64,000 nucleotides of DNA from Blochmannia endosymbiont of Camponotus sp. (GCF_023586365.1 NZ_CP097759.1:372001-436000), one strand, 5' to 3'; shown: positions 1 through 11,772, counted from the stretch's first letter. Made by a program: numbers and translations. The notes: generated by a model from the sequence alone, not told the origin.

Positions 1-618
1 ATCTGCTAAAACAGTGCCAGCGGTAGAAAGAATAACGTCACTTTCTGCACGGAAACGTTGTACATCTTGACGCGCCTGAATAGATGTAATCCATTTGCTT
101 TCTCCAGAAGACATAGCGGTCCTGCCATCTAGAGATGCGGCTAATTTCAATTTAACCCATGGAAATCCAGTACGTATACGTTTGAGAAATCCTTGATTTA
201 TTGATTCAGCTTCAGGTAACATTAGACTATGTTGTACTTCAATACCTGCTTGTTGTAACAAATGCAAACCGCGTCCTCTTGCGTAAAAATGAGGATCTAA
301 CATAGCTACAACAACACGTTTAATTCCTGCATTAATTAATGCGGTAGTGCAAGGAGGAGTACGTCCGTAATGACTACATGGTTCCAAAGTGATGTAAGCA
401 GTTGCTCCTTGTGCTAAATTTCCAGCAATACGTAACGCATGTATCTCAGCATGTGCTTCCCCTGCTCGTATGTGATATCCCTCTCCTATAATTTTATTAT
501 TGAGAACGATAACACATCCTACATTAGGATTAGGCATTGTAGTAAAGCGTCCTTTCCATGCTAATTGGAACGCTCGTGTTAAAAATCTTTTGTCATGTGG
601 GATAATATTATCTGTCAT
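1..618 (-). CDS. ribD: Riboflavin biosynthesis deaminase/reductase RibD, 5' part only
   Basis: The first 206 codons are present; the gene runs off the left edge (the E. coli protein is about 367 aa). RibD deaminates and then reduces the pyrimidine intermediate of riboflavin synthesis. Visible are the cytidine-deaminase-like zinc site HAE (H56, catalytic E58) and the two zinc cysteines in PCSHYGRTPPC (C81, C90), followed by the start of the reductase domain (KLAASLDGRTAMSSGES). The start is the ATG at 618, where the N-terminus MTDNIIPHDKRF leads into the family's GRFTTxPNPNVGCV. I see no frameshift in the part present. Riboflavin is a plausible nutrient for the host, which is inference. Confidence 0.95.
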   Translation of the reverse strand, partial: MTDNIIPHDKRFLTRAFQLAWKGRFTTMPNPNVGCVIVLNNKIIGEGYHIRAGEAHAEIHALRIAGNLAQGATAYITLEPCSHYGRTPPCTTALINAGIKRVVVAMLDPHFYARGRGLHLLQQAGIEVQHSLMLPEAESINQGFLKRIRTGFPWVKLKLAASLDGRTAMSSGESKWITSIQARQDVQRFRAESDVILSTAGTVLAD

Positions 619-778
619 AGTATCATGAGATCGTGAAACTAAATATATTTTTATATGATCAATTTTTATTAATAAAAAAATAATTTAAACTCGATATTAC
701 GAGAAAGCTGTTGTTTTGGATCTTTCGATCAGGTTATGACATTAATACATTATTCAGTAAATGTTGAAGTTATAATTA

Positions 779-817
779 AGCATGCGACAATCGTACGATA
801 TACGATTGTCGCATGCT
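779..817. repeat. Perfect 17-bp inverted repeat, 5-nt loop
   Basis: Arms 779-795 and 801-817 are exact reverse complements around the loop CGATA (796-800). The arms contain GCATGCGACAATCG and are much richer in G+C than the flanks. The sequence past the stem on the minus strand is TTAATTATAAC, not a typical terminator tail. It could be a structural element, a terminator between secF and ribD, or a product of templated mutation. Confidence 0.85.
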
Positions 818-897
818 AATATTTTATTACATAATAATGTATTAGATCGCATTTGTTTATATGTTAATTGTAATAATGTTTCTTGATGATTAAATAT

Positions 898-922
898 GTA
901 TGCGTTAATATGTAACGCATAC
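898..922. repeat. Perfect 10-bp inverted repeat, 5-nt loop
   Basis: Arms 898-907 (GTATGCGTTA) and 913-922 are exact reverse complements around ATATG. It is the second of the clustered hairpins between secF and ribD, and its sequence is unrelated to the one at 779-817. Confidence 0.8.
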
Positions 923-1022
923 TGTAATATTTTTATAAATTTAATTTTATTTAAAATATAAGTCGTACATCATTTATACACTGTAAAAAAATACTTATGG
1001 CGACAAAGTAATATTTGTCAGC

Positions 1023-1055
1023 GTTACTATAGTAACAAAATACTATTGTATTTTG
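1023..1055. repeat. Two adjoining short hairpins after secF
   Basis: 1023-1036 is the perfect palindrome GTTACTATAGTAAC. It is followed by arms 1036-1043 (CAAAATAC) and 1048-1055 around TATT. Both lie 40-75 nt past the secF stop codon on the minus strand. They may stabilise the mRNA end or terminate weakly. Confidence 0.6.
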
Positions 1056-1095
1056 ATGTTTGTTAAGCAAATATATAAAATCAGCAGTGAAAATT

Positions 1096-2016
1096 TTATT
1101 TTTTTTTATTAATTTTTATAAAATGATCACGCGCAGTACCAAATTTGAATGCTAACGCTGAAGCTATATATATAGATGATACTGTACCGATAATAGTACC
1201 AAATAATAAAGTAACTGCAAATCCATGTAATATATCCCCTCCCCAAATTAGTAGTATCAGTAGTACCATAATAGTTGTAACTGAAGTTATAATAGTTCTA
1301 CTTAATACTTGACTCAATGAGATATTAAATATATCTATAGATTTTGATACAGGTATATAATAGAAATTTTCTCTAATTCTATCAAAAATGACAATTTTAT
1401 CATTAATAGAGTAACCAATAGCTGACATTAGAGCGGCAATAATGGTGGAATCTATTTTAATAGCAAATAAGGATAGTATACCTAAAATAACTATCACATC
1501 ATATGTTAAAGATACGACTACTCCAGTTGCTAATCTCCATTCAAAACGAAAAGTTATATATACTAAGATACATATTAATGCGACCAATAACGCTATTATC
1601 CCTGTATTTATCAGTTGACTATGAACGCTGGGGCCAATCCAATTTACTTGTTTAATGAAAAAATTTTGAGCAATACTTTTTTGTAAAGTATGTAGTACTA
1701 TACTTATAGTATGTTGGTTGATCTTATTTTCATTAGGATCCAATGGTAATCGTATCATTATATCTTTCGGAGAACCAAAATACTGCACGATAGGGTTTTT
1801 GAATCCTGATTGAACTAAAATATTTTGAATATTAATGAGATTTACATCTTTTTCTGAAGTAATTTCAACTGACATACCTCCAGTAAAATCTAACCCCCAG
1901 TTAAAGCCACGCGTTATCATAATACAGCATGAAATGAAGAATAAAAATATTGATAAAAAAAATATTAAACGTTTCCATGCAAGAAAATCATAAATTTTAT
2001 AATAAGTTTCACTCAT
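1096..2016 (-). CDS. secF: Protein translocase subunit SecF
   Basis: SecF is the smaller partner of the SecDF complex, which uses the proton gradient to help SecYEG finish export. About 306 aa against 323 in E. coli. The sequence shows an N-terminal membrane segment, the family motif RGFNWGLDFTGG, a periplasmic part, the conserved FRFEWRLATGVV, and five further hydrophobic segments ending in a lysine-rich tail. I chose the ATG at 2016 (MSETYYKIYDF); a TTG five codons upstream at 2031 is also open, and neither has a good Shine-Dalgarno. It is the last gene of tgt-yajC-secD-secF, 60 nt after secD. Confidence 0.95.
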   Translation of the reverse strand: MSETYYKIYDFLAWKRLIFFLSIFLFFISCCIMITRGFNWGLDFTGGMSVEITSEKDVNLINIQNILVQSGFKNPIVQYFGSPKDIMIRLPLDPNENKINQHTISIVLHTLQKSIAQNFFIKQVNWIGPSVHSQLINTGIIALLVALICILVYITFRFEWRLATGVVVSLTYDVIVILGILSLFAIKIDSTIIAALMSAIGYSINDKIVIFDRIRENFYYIPVSKSIDIFNISLSQVLSRTIITSVTTIMVLLILLIWGGDILHGFAVTLLFGTIIGTVSSIYIASALAFKFGTARDHFIKINKKK

Positions 2017-2076
2017 TTTAAATAAATTCAATTAAAATGTATAAAATTAGTATATATAATCTAAAAACTTAAAAAA

Positions 2077-3936
2077 TTAAATGGATAGCTTACTAATACG
2101 TCTTTTCCCATAGACTAAATTAACAACGGCGCGAGTACCGACAATAGATGTAAGCATTGATGTTCCTACTCCAATAATAGTAGTAATAGCGAATCCTTTA
2201 ATTGGTCCTGTACCAATTAAATATAGTATAATAGAAGTAATAATAGTTGTGATATTTGCATCTACAATACTAGTAAGCGCTTTACGATATCCTGTGTATA
2301 TAGCATATTGTACCGGTTTACCTTGTTTTATTTCTTCTTTGATTCTTTCATTAATTAAGACATTTGCATCCACAGCTACGGATAAAGTCAATATTATTCC
2401 CACTATACTCGACATAGTTAACACTATTCCTGGGATTATAGACATCGTACTTATCATGAGTGTTAAATTAGCGATTAAGGCAACACTAGCGATTAATCCA
2501 AAATAATGATACCATAAAATCATAAAGCATATAGAAGTCAATAATCCTAAGGCACATGCGGTAAATCCCCGTATAATGTTTTGTTTACCGAGTGTAGGAC
2601 CAATCATTCGTTCTTCTTCAATATAAATAGGCGCCTCTAAAGTGCCCATACGTAATAATAACGAAAGATGACGTGCTTCATTTAAATTGTTGATTCCGGA
2701 AATACGAAAATTATCACTTAATTGAGATTGAATAGTAGCAACGTTAATAATTTTTTCATGTTTAATCAAAATAGCATCACCTTTCGAATCTTTTTTTCCG
2801 CTATCTTTGTATTCTACGAATAAAGTAGCTATTGCTTTACCAATATTATTTTTGGTAAAATTAGAAATTAAGATGCTACCTGTTTTGTTTAAAGAAATAT
2901 TCACTTGAGGTCGATTATATTCATCTAAACTAACATTAGAATTAGTAATTTTTTCTCCAGATAACACTATTCGTTTATATAATGGTATTAAATAACCATT
3001 ATTGCTTAGTTTTATCTCAGAATCTTCTGGAATTAAATTATTACTTATTTCAAATTCACTTATTGCCGAATTAACCAATCGAAACTCCAGGCTTGCCGTG
3101 GTACCAAGCATATCCTTGATCTTTTCAATATCTTGAAAACCGGGTAATTCTATAATAATACGATCACTTCCATGACGTTGTACTAATGGCTCAGTAATGC
3201 CTAACTGGTGTATACGATGATGTAAAATGGTACAATTTTGATGTATTGTGTGTTCACGAATTGCGTTTTTTTTTCTTTCAGAAAAAATCACATGTAATTT
3301 GTTAGTCCCCATCGCATGCAATATTAGATCATTATCTATTTTAGATAAAGGTGAAATTGCTTTATTTCTATAATTAGAATTTTGAAAATTAATTTCAATA
3401 TCATGATTTTTAATTTTGTATATTTTTAAATAGGGAATGTTTTTTTCAAATAAGATAGTTCTTAAAGAATCAATATATTGTTCTTGGAATTTATCTAGCA
3501 CGGCTTTTGTATTTGCATGTATTACAAAATATATTCCACCGCATAAATCTAATCCTAATTTTATGGGCTTAGCTTTTATTGCAGATAACCAATACGGTAT
3601 GTTTGGAGTATTACAAAGTAATATCTGATACTTCTTTGAAAAAATAGTTGATAATTTTTGGTAAGCTTGAAGTTGATCTTGTTCATGAAAAAATTGTATT
3701 CGAATTTTATTTTCTTGCAATACAATAGATTTATTAATTATTTTTTCGTGTGTTAGTATTTTTTTAACTTGACACAATAAGATATTATCTAGTTCTTGAC
3801 AGGTTTTTTTTAAAGTATACTGGGTAATGTATATTGTAGGATGATCCCCATAGAAACTCGGTAATGTGTAGATTATACTAGTAACGAATACTAAGATAAC
3901 CGCAAGATACTTCCATAATGGATAATTATTTAACAC
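2077..3936 (-). CDS. secD: Protein translocase subunit SecD
   Basis: SecD pairs with SecF in the inner membrane; its large periplasmic P1 domain pulls exported proteins. Length 619 aa, close to E. coli (615). The GTG start at 3936 gives MLNNYPLWKYLAVILVF, nearly identical to the E. coli N-terminus. Landmarks are LGLDLCGGIYFV near residue 130, the P1 domain, and the C-terminal six-helix block with AVDANVLINERIKEE. It lies 33 nt after yajC and 60 nt before secF. The P1 region is more diverged than the membrane block. Confidence 0.96.
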   Translation of the reverse strand: MLNNYPLWKYLAVILVFVTSIIYTLPSFYGDHPTIYITQYTLKKTCQELDNILLCQVKKILTHEKIINKSIVLQENKIRIQFFHEQDQLQAYQKLSTIFSKKYQILLCNTPNIPYWLSAIKAKPIKLGLDLCGGIYFVIHANTKAVLDKFQEQYIDSLRTILFEKNIPYLKIYKIKNHDIEINFQNSNYRNKAISPLSKIDNDLILHAMGTNKLHVIFSERKKNAIREHTIHQNCTILHHRIHQLGITEPLVQRHGSDRIIIELPGFQDIEKIKDMLGTTASLEFRLVNSAISEFEISNNLIPEDSEIKLSNNGYLIPLYKRIVLSGEKITNSNVSLDEYNRPQVNISLNKTGSILISNFTKNNIGKAIATLFVEYKDSGKKDSKGDAILIKHEKIINVATIQSQLSDNFRISGINNLNEARHLSLLLRMGTLEAPIYIEEERMIGPTLGKQNIIRGFTACALGLLTSICFMILWYHYFGLIASVALIANLTLMISTMSIIPGIVLTMSSIVGIILTLSVAVDANVLINERIKEEIKQGKPVQYAIYTGYRKALTSIVDANITTIITSIILYLIGTGPIKGFAITTIIGVGTSMLTSIVGTRAVVNLVYGKRRISKLSI

Positions 3937-3969
3937 AAAATATTATCTCAATCTATATAAAATTGTAAA

Positions 3970-4317
3970 TTATAATGCTTTCATAGTGCCTTTAGGTAAA
4001 ATAGCAGTAACGCAATCGCGCTTAATCAATATTGCGTTATCACTAGTATCATTTCTGTCGTTGAGAATAACAAAGATATAACCTGTTTCTGTAACTTTCA
4101 CTACACGCCCAACTAACCCCCCATTAGTTAGGATTTCGTCTCCTTTAGAGATGGATCTTAATAATTCTTTATGAATTTTATTACGTTTTTGTTGTGGTCT
4201 AAAGATCATAAAATAAAAAATCCCAGCAAAGACTGTTAACATAATCACTAAGGAATACGGATTACCCTGAGGATTAGCATTGACACTTGCCCAAGCAGTA
4301 TTAGTAAATATGTTCAT
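3970..4317 (-). CDS. yajC: Sec translocase accessory protein YajC
   Basis: A 115-aa protein with one membrane helix (about residues 19-38, SLVIMLTVFAGIFYFMIF) followed by the family motif RPQQKRNK and a small cytoplasmic domain containing KGDEILTNGGLVGRV. YajC associates with SecDF and SecYEG. The ATG at 4317 has AGGAAATATAC before it. The order tgt-yajC-secD-secF is that of E. coli, with 72 nt after tgt. Confidence 0.95.
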   Translation of the reverse strand: MNIFTNTAWASVNANPQGNPYSLVIMLTVFAGIFYFMIFRPQQKRNKIHKELLRSISKGDEILTNGGLVGRVVKVTETGYIFVILNDRNDTSDNAILIKRDCVTAILPKGTMKAL

Positions 4318-4389
4318 GTATATTTCCTGTTTTATAGAATAGTTTGAATCATTGGGTTTAATTAAAAAATACTGAATGTAAATTCAGCA

Positions 4390-7054
<2,665 letters not shown>

Positions 7055-7657
7055 ATGGTATTAGTTAGTCATTGTGCTCCAGATTTTACTTCTTCCGCAG
7101 TATTAGGAAGCGGCGAAATTATAGATAATTTTAATTTATCAAATTATATTAATAAAAAAGAAGCAATAGTGTTTTTTTGGCCTATGGATTTCACTTTTGT
7201 ATGTCCATCGGAGTTAATTGCTTGCGACAAACGTTATGTTGAGTTTCAGAAACGAAATGTGGAAGTTATTGGAGTTTCTATAGATTCAGTTTTCGTTCAC
7301 AATGCTTGGAGAAAAATTCCTGTAAGTCAGGGAGGGATTGGATTATTGAAATATCCTATGGTTTCTGATATAAAACGTGAAATTATTAAAAAATATGGTA
7401 TTGAACACTCAAATAAAGGCGTGGCTTTACGCGCTTCTTTCTTAATAGACAAATCGGGAGTTATACGTCATCAAGTAGTTAATGATTTGCCTTTTGGTAG
7501 AAATTTTGATGAAATGATTCGAATGGTAGATGCCTTGCAGTTTCATGAGGTTCATGGTTTGCTTTGTCCCGCTCAATGGGATAAAAATAAAAAAGGACTA
7601 GAAGCGTCACAGAAAGGGGTAGTCGATTATCTTTCCGACAATTTCTCTCAATTATAG
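7055..7657 (+). CDS. ahpC: Alkyl hydroperoxide reductase / 2-Cys peroxiredoxin
   Basis: A typical 2-Cys peroxiredoxin of 200 aa that reduces hydrogen peroxide and organic peroxides. The peroxidatic cysteine is C50 in DFTFVCPSE and the resolving cysteine is about C171 in LLCPAQW. It resembles the eukaryote-like Prx1/TsaA type (as recalled for Buchnera) more than E. coli AhpC. The ATG is preceded by AAGGA at good spacing. No ahpF reductase lies nearby, so it probably takes electrons from thioredoxin (inference). It is probably a monocistronic unit, with its own promoter at 6940. Confidence 0.93.
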   Translation: MVLVSHCAPDFTSSAVLGSGEIIDNFNLSNYINKKEAIVFFWPMDFTFVCPSELIACDKRYVEFQKRNVEVIGVSIDSVFVHNAWRKIPVSQGGIGLLKYPMVSDIKREIIKKYGIEHSNKGVALRASFLIDKSGVIRHQVVNDLPFGRNFDEMIRMVDALQFHEVHGLLCPAQWDKNKKGLEASQKGVVDYLSDNFSQL

Positions 7658-7769
7658 CTATATGTATATATTATATAGCGGTAAAGTAATAGGTTGTGCT
7701 GTTTGATGGATATAGGTATAAAATTATAATCAAAAATTATTTAAATTGTAAAAAGTTGACATACAATTA

Positions 7770-7843
7770 TGCCGATAATAGGATTTGAACCTATATCCTT
7801 CGCATTACGAATGCGCTGCTCTGCCTATCTGAGCTATATCGGC
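7770..7843 (-). tRNA. thrW: tRNA-Thr (anticodon CGU)
   Basis: On the minus strand the cloverleaf runs from GCCGATATAGCTCAG to TATCGGC with discriminator A. The anticodon loop TTCGTAA gives CGU. It is nearly identical to E. coli thrW. CCA is not encoded. It reads ACG codons. Confidence 0.95.
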
Positions 7844-8052
7844 ATTTGTTTGCTAAAACACTCGCGCGGATAATCTAATATCTCTACTTTTCCGTAGGGC
7901 ACAAAGCGTCCAGTTCACTGAAGCATACACGGACCTAAGTGTATCAAATGTGTACAAAAAAAACAAGTAAATACATTTTTGTTTTTATTTATATGATTTC
8001 CATTATGGATGGGTTGCGCGTTAACATCAATTTTCATTATTTCTCACGAAAT
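7844..8052. other. Spacer with a short GC-richer island, gmhA to tRNA-Thr
   Basis: The bases at about 7860-7945 are clearly less AT-rich than other spacers (for example CTCGCGCGG and CGTCCAGTTC). They match no RNA family I can recognise and form no long perfect stem. It may be the tRNA leader and promoter region, a decayed gene, or a small RNA. Confidence 0.35.
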
Positions 8053-8631
8053 TCACACCATTTCTTTCTCTATAAGCAGGATAAGTAAATGAATTATTTT
8101 AATATGAATTTCTTGAATATGATCAAGATAACTTGCATATGGCGCGCAAATTTCTATATCTATATAATCGGATAATTTGTTTTCTTTTTTTTCTCCGGTC
8201 AAAAAAATTATTTTCATACTTTGTTTGTATGCTGCTTCTATAGCATATAGAATATTAGTTGATTCTCCGGAAGTAGAGATAGCAAATAGTACGTCTTTCT
8301 CATTTCCAACAGATTCAATATAACGAGAAAAAACATATTTGTATCCAAAATCATTACTGACACACGATAAATATGAGGGATCAGAAATAGCTATCGCTGC
8401 ATAACCTGCGCGATTGCTTCTATAGCGTCCGGTTAGTTCTTCTGAAAAGTGCATAGCATTACAGTGTGAACCACCATTTCCACAGGACAAAATTTTCCCT
8501 CTTTTTTTAAAAGTATTAGCAATAAGTTTTGCAGATGATTCTATTGCTTGAATGTTATGTTTTTCACGAGAAAACATCTGCATTATTTTTATAGTTTCAT
8601 TAAATTCGTTATAAATTAAATCATGATACAT
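8053..8631 (-). CDS. gmhA: Sedoheptulose 7-phosphate isomerase
   Basis: GmhA converts sedoheptulose 7-phosphate to D-glycero-D-manno-heptose 7-phosphate, the first step to the heptose of the LPS inner core. At 192 aa it equals the E. coli length. The SIS-domain phosphate loops are visible: [13 protein letters not shown] near residue 52 and [11 protein letters not shown] near 117. The ATG at 8631 has AAGGAGTAATT before it, a strong ribosome site. Keeping it implies that some heptose-bearing lipopolysaccharide is still made (inference). Confidence 0.95.
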   Translation of the reverse strand: MYHDLIYNEFNETIKIMQMFSREKHNIQAIESSAKLIANTFKKRGKILSCGNGGSHCNAMHFSEELTGRYRSNRAGYAAIAISDPSYLSCVSNDFGYKYVFSRYIESVGNEKDVLFAISTSGESTNILYAIEAAYKQSMKIIFLTGEKKENKLSDYIDIEICAPYASYLDHIQEIHIKIIHLLILLIEKEMV

Positions 8632-8861
8632 AATTACTCCTTCAAAATAATAAATATATATATTGTTATGATATTATGCATTATGCCGAACTAATAAATT
8701 AGAGACATGAATTTTTTTTTATAATTATTCATAAAAAATATATTTATTTTCAATTTAAAACTTATCTGTAATATAGAGTATATTTATACTTACAAGCGTA
8801 TCTACTGTTTCCATTTTATTATAAGAAACAATCCGAAAATTATTATTTTGTTACATCATTA

Positions 8862-9611
8862 TTATTGTCGCCATATACAGCATTTATTGAGCTGTTGTAT
8901 ATTATCTAAATATTCTTCGTGAGCTAATTTTTCTTGTTCGTTAGCATAAATTATTTTTAATGATGTTTTATTTACACATTTTGTATTGTTTGGGCCCATT
9001 ATATTACTCATTTTATTATTTGATATGTTTGTATTCGTTATGTCCATAAATTTCATTTTTATTTGGCCTCCACTCATAGACAAAAATACATTAGCTAAAA
9101 GTCGTGCATCAAGCAATGCGCTATGTAAATTGCGTCGATTATCATTATTAATAAAATAACGCTCGCATAATGCATCTAAACTGTTACGTTGTCCTGGAAA
9201 TTTTTTTCTAGCTAATTTTAAGCTATCAATTATAGTGCAGTAAGATTCTATTGTTTTTGAGTTTGCGTTGCAAATTCGTAATTCTTGATTAAGAAACCCT
9301 AGATCGAAAGGAGCATTATGAATAATTAATTCACTGCCGCGAATGAATGTTAAAAATTCATTTATTATTTCTGAAAAAGTTGGTTTATTTTTTAAAAATT
9401 GATCGCTAATTCCATGTATCTGGATGGCTTCGATATCAATCATACGATTTGGTTTCAAATAAATATGGAATGTATTATCAGTTAGATGACGGTTTATTAT
9501 CTCTACTGCACCTATTTCAATAATCCTATGTCCTTCATAATGTGGTCCAAACTTGTTCATTCCAGTGGTTTCAGTGTCTAAAACAATTTGTCGTATAATA
9601 TTAGTGCTCAT
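8862..9611 (-). CDS. dnaQ: DNA polymerase III epsilon subunit (3'-5' proofreading exonuclease)
   Basis: A 249-aa DEDDh exonuclease, against 243 in E. coli. Exo I is LDTETTGMN (D12, E14), Exo II lies around IHNAPFDLGF, and Exo III around HSALLDARLL with its histidine and aspartate. The C-terminal part that binds the polymerase alpha subunit is shorter on conserved features but ends with CIWRQ, like CLWRA in E. coli. It is divergent from rnhA with 58 nt between the start codons, as in E. coli. Confidence 0.95.
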   Translation of the reverse strand: MSTNIIRQIVLDTETTGMNKFGPHYEGHRIIEIGAVEIINRHLTDNTFHIYLKPNRMIDIEAIQIHGISDQFLKNKPTFSEIINEFLTFIRGSELIIHNAPFDLGFLNQELRICNANSKTIESYCTIIDSLKLARKKFPGQRNSLDALCERYFINNDNRRNLHSALLDARLLANVFLSMSGGQIKMKFMDITNTNISNNKMSNIMGPNNTKCVNKTSLKIIYANEQEKLAHEEYLDNIQQLNKCCIWRQ

Positions 9612-9669
9612 AGCTTTTCATTTGTGTCACACTAGTTATTTGAATTGAAATGATAATATATCCTATAAT

Positions 9670-10125
9670 ATGTATAAAAAAATAGAAATTTTTACGGATG
9701 GATCATGCCTTGGTAATCCAGGTCCAGGTGGTTGTGCTGCGATATTACGATATAAACAACATAAGAAAGAATTTAGTGTTGGATACCGCTTAACTACCAA
9801 TAATCGTATGGAATTAATGGCAGCTATTATCGCATTAGAATCACTTAAAAATCCCTGTCAAATCATTTTAAATACTGACAGCCAATATTTATTACATGGT
9901 ATTACTCAATGGATTCATATATGGAAAAAACATCACTGGAAAACTTCTGAAGAAAAATTAGTGAAAAATATTGATTTATGGCAACGGTTAGATGTAGCGA
10001 TACAAATTCATGGTGTTATACATTGGAATTGGCTAAAAAGCCATACTGGGCATCCAGATAATGAACGATGCGATCAATTAGCTCGATTAGCTGCTAAACG
10101 CCCTCTACATGAAGATTTTTATTAA
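9670..10125 (+). CDS. rnhA: Ribonuclease HI
   Basis: RNase HI cuts RNA in RNA-DNA hybrids. At 151 aa it is near the E. coli length of 155. All four catalytic acids are in place: D10 ([14 protein letters not shown]), E48 (NNRMELMAA), D70 (NTDSQYL) and D135, with the partner histidine at H125 ([16 protein letters not shown]). It shares a short intergenic region with dnaQ, which runs the other way. Confidence 0.96.
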   Translation: MYKKIEIFTDGSCLGNPGPGGCAAILRYKQHKKEFSVGYRLTTNNRMELMAAIIALESLKNPCQIILNTDSQYLLHGITQWIHIWKKHHWKTSEEKLVKNIDLWQRLDVAIQIHGVIHWNWLKSHTGHPDNERCDQLARLAAKRPLHEDFY

Positions 10126-10392
10126 TGATAATAATATTACCGGAATCAGTATTATTACATAATTCATTATATATAAAGTTCTTATTTATTGAAATTCTTA
10201 TGAATTAAACTTATGTATCTTTTGATTTAACCCTGACACAACGTTATTTATTTGTAATTTACGAAATTTCTGTTGCGCTTATATTTATATTGAAAACAAC
10301 TAATCTAAGTACTAAAAATAATATTTTTACCCATTGAATATTTCTGAAAAAATTTTAAAATACTTATTTTTAAATTTGCATCACTATGACTA

Positions 10393-11151
10393 ATGATGAA
10401 TCTTATGAGAGTCCCTGCATTAAACACTAATTATATTTGGTTTTTATATAATTATAAAAATGAATGCATAATTATTGATCCTGGAGAAGAAACAAGGGTA
10501 CTAGATGTTTTAAAAAAATTCCAATTTAAATTACGAGCGATTTTATTAACCCATAATCATATTGATCATGTCAATGGAGTAGCCCCGTTAATTCAACATT
10601 TTCCAAAAACAATTGTTTATGGTCCCGTGGAAACTAAAAATCATGGCTCTCACTTCTTAGTATCAGAGGGAGATGATTTTGTATTATTACACAAAAAATT
10701 TAAAGTTCTTAATTTGCCTGGGCATACATCCGGGCATATTGGGTTTTATAGCGCACCCTGGTTATTTTGTGGAGATACTGTATTTTCTGCGGGTTGCGGT
10801 AAAATTTGTGTAGGATTCGCTCAACATATGTATGAATCTTTTTTAAAAATTAAACATCTTCCTCATAATACTTTAATTTTCAGTGGACACGAATATACTT
10901 TATCTAATGTTAATTTTGCTATTTCTGTTTTACCTCAAGATCCATTCATTATTAACTATCGCAATAAGATTATTAGATTGCATAACAACAACCAACCCAC
11001 CGTGCCAACAACGCTAAATTTAGAACTAAAGGTTAATCCTTTCTTTCGTTGTGGTAACCCAGATATAAAAAAATCATTAAATTTACCCTGTAACCTTAAA
11101 GAAGAATGGCGAGTTTTTTCTGAATTACGTAAGAAAAAAGATTTGTTTTAA
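10393..11151 (+). CDS. gloB: Hydroxyacylglutathione hydrolase (glyoxalase II)
   Basis: GloB hydrolyses S-lactoylglutathione to lactate and glutathione, completing methylglyoxal detoxification. A metallo-beta-lactamase fold of 252 aa (251 in E. coli) with the metal motif THNHIDHV, then LPGHTSGHIG, FCGDTVF and SGHEYTLSN. Two adjacent ATGs (10393 and 10396) could start it, without a visible Shine-Dalgarno. No gloA is in the window. It follows rnhA after 267 AT-rich bases in which I see nothing. Confidence 0.94.
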   Translation: MMNLMRVPALNTNYIWFLYNYKNECIIIDPGEETRVLDVLKKFQFKLRAILLTHNHIDHVNGVAPLIQHFPKTIVYGPVETKNHGSHFLVSEGDDFVLLHKKFKVLNLPGHTSGHIGFYSAPWLFCGDTVFSAGCGKICVGFAQHMYESFLKIKHLPHNTLIFSGHEYTLSNVNFAISVLPQDPFIINYRNKIIRLHNNNQPTVPTTLNLELKVNPFFRCGNPDIKKSLNLPCNLKEEWRVFSELRKKKDLF

Positions 11152-11463
11152 TCTTTATTTTAGTGCAAGTTACTGAATTTCAGCGATTGCCTCTTATTAT
11201 AATTTTTTATTTTAAAAATTAATTACATTTCTAATTAAAACTTTTTTAAATTTTATATCTTATACAAATGTTAGTTCTAACTGTAGTACAATATTATATT
11301 GATGTTTAGTATGTTTTTTATTTTCTATAAACAAATAAAAAACTCGTTAATTATTATAATAATTTATCTATTTATATAGATACAAAAAAATCAACCTATC
11401 TATATTATTTTTTAACTAATTTATAATCATCGATGATAGAATTATATTCTGTGCCAGTTTAAA
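11152..11463. other. Gene-free spacer between gloB and the 5S gene
   Basis: AT-rich sequence between the converging gloB and 5S rRNA genes. The only feature is a perfect 12-nt palindrome ATCATCGATGAT near 11427-11438, just past the 5S 3' end; without a clear U-tract it is at best a weak terminator. Confidence 0.5.
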
Positions 11464-11582
11464 TACTTGGCGGCCCCCTACTCTCGCATGAGGACACCCC
11501 ACACTACCATTGGTACTACGACATTTCACTTCTGAGTTCGAAATGGAATCAGGTGGTACTATCGCGCTAATGCCGCCAAGTA
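11464..11582 (-). rRNA. rrf: 5S ribosomal RNA, standing alone
   Basis: On the minus strand the 119-nt sequence starts TACTTGGCGGCATTAGCGCG and ends with GCCGCCAAGTA, closing the terminal stem. The universally conserved stretches CGAACTCAGAAGTGAAA and GATGGTAGTGTGGGG (here with an A before TGGTAG) are present. No 23S or 16S gene is adjacent: gloB lies on one side and aroE on the other. A good promoter lies about 50 nt upstream, so it is probably transcribed by itself. Confidence 0.95.
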
Positions 11583-11632
11583 TGATCTTTTCATAATGAA
11601 TCAAACATCAATAAATCAATTCAAAATCCCAT

Positions 11633-11660
11633 ATTATATAGATTTTTTTTTAAAAATCAA
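11633..11660 (-). promoter_or_regulatory. Predicted sigma-70 promoter of the 5S gene
   Basis: On the minus strand TTGATT (11660-11655), a 16-nt spacer that is mostly A/T, then TATAAT (11638-11633). Transcription would start near 11626, about 45 nt upstream of the mature 5S end. The consensus -10 box and the position between aroE and the 5S gene support the call. Confidence 0.6.
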
Positions 11661-11772
11661 AATAAACTCTACAAATTATAGATTTCATCTACGCAATAAC
11701 CTTTTAATAATAATAAATCTCTGATAAAAGTATCATACCCTGTATTTATTTTATTATCAAATCAATACAATT

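Larger units (their letters stand above)
619..1095. other. Gene-free ribD-secF spacer with a cluster of hairpins
   Basis: These 477 bases lie downstream of secF and upstream of ribD, both on the minus strand. No reading frame is convincing. The stretch carries at least four perfect inverted repeats (779-817, 898-922, 1023-1036, 1036-1055). None has a clean U-tract on the minus strand, so simple termination is not assured. The ribD promoter should lie within the first 150 bases, but I could not pick a convincing one. Confidence 0.6.

Noticed and set aside
11416..11604. A minus-strand open frame over the 5S gene
   Set aside because: It is a shadow of the 5S rRNA sequence.
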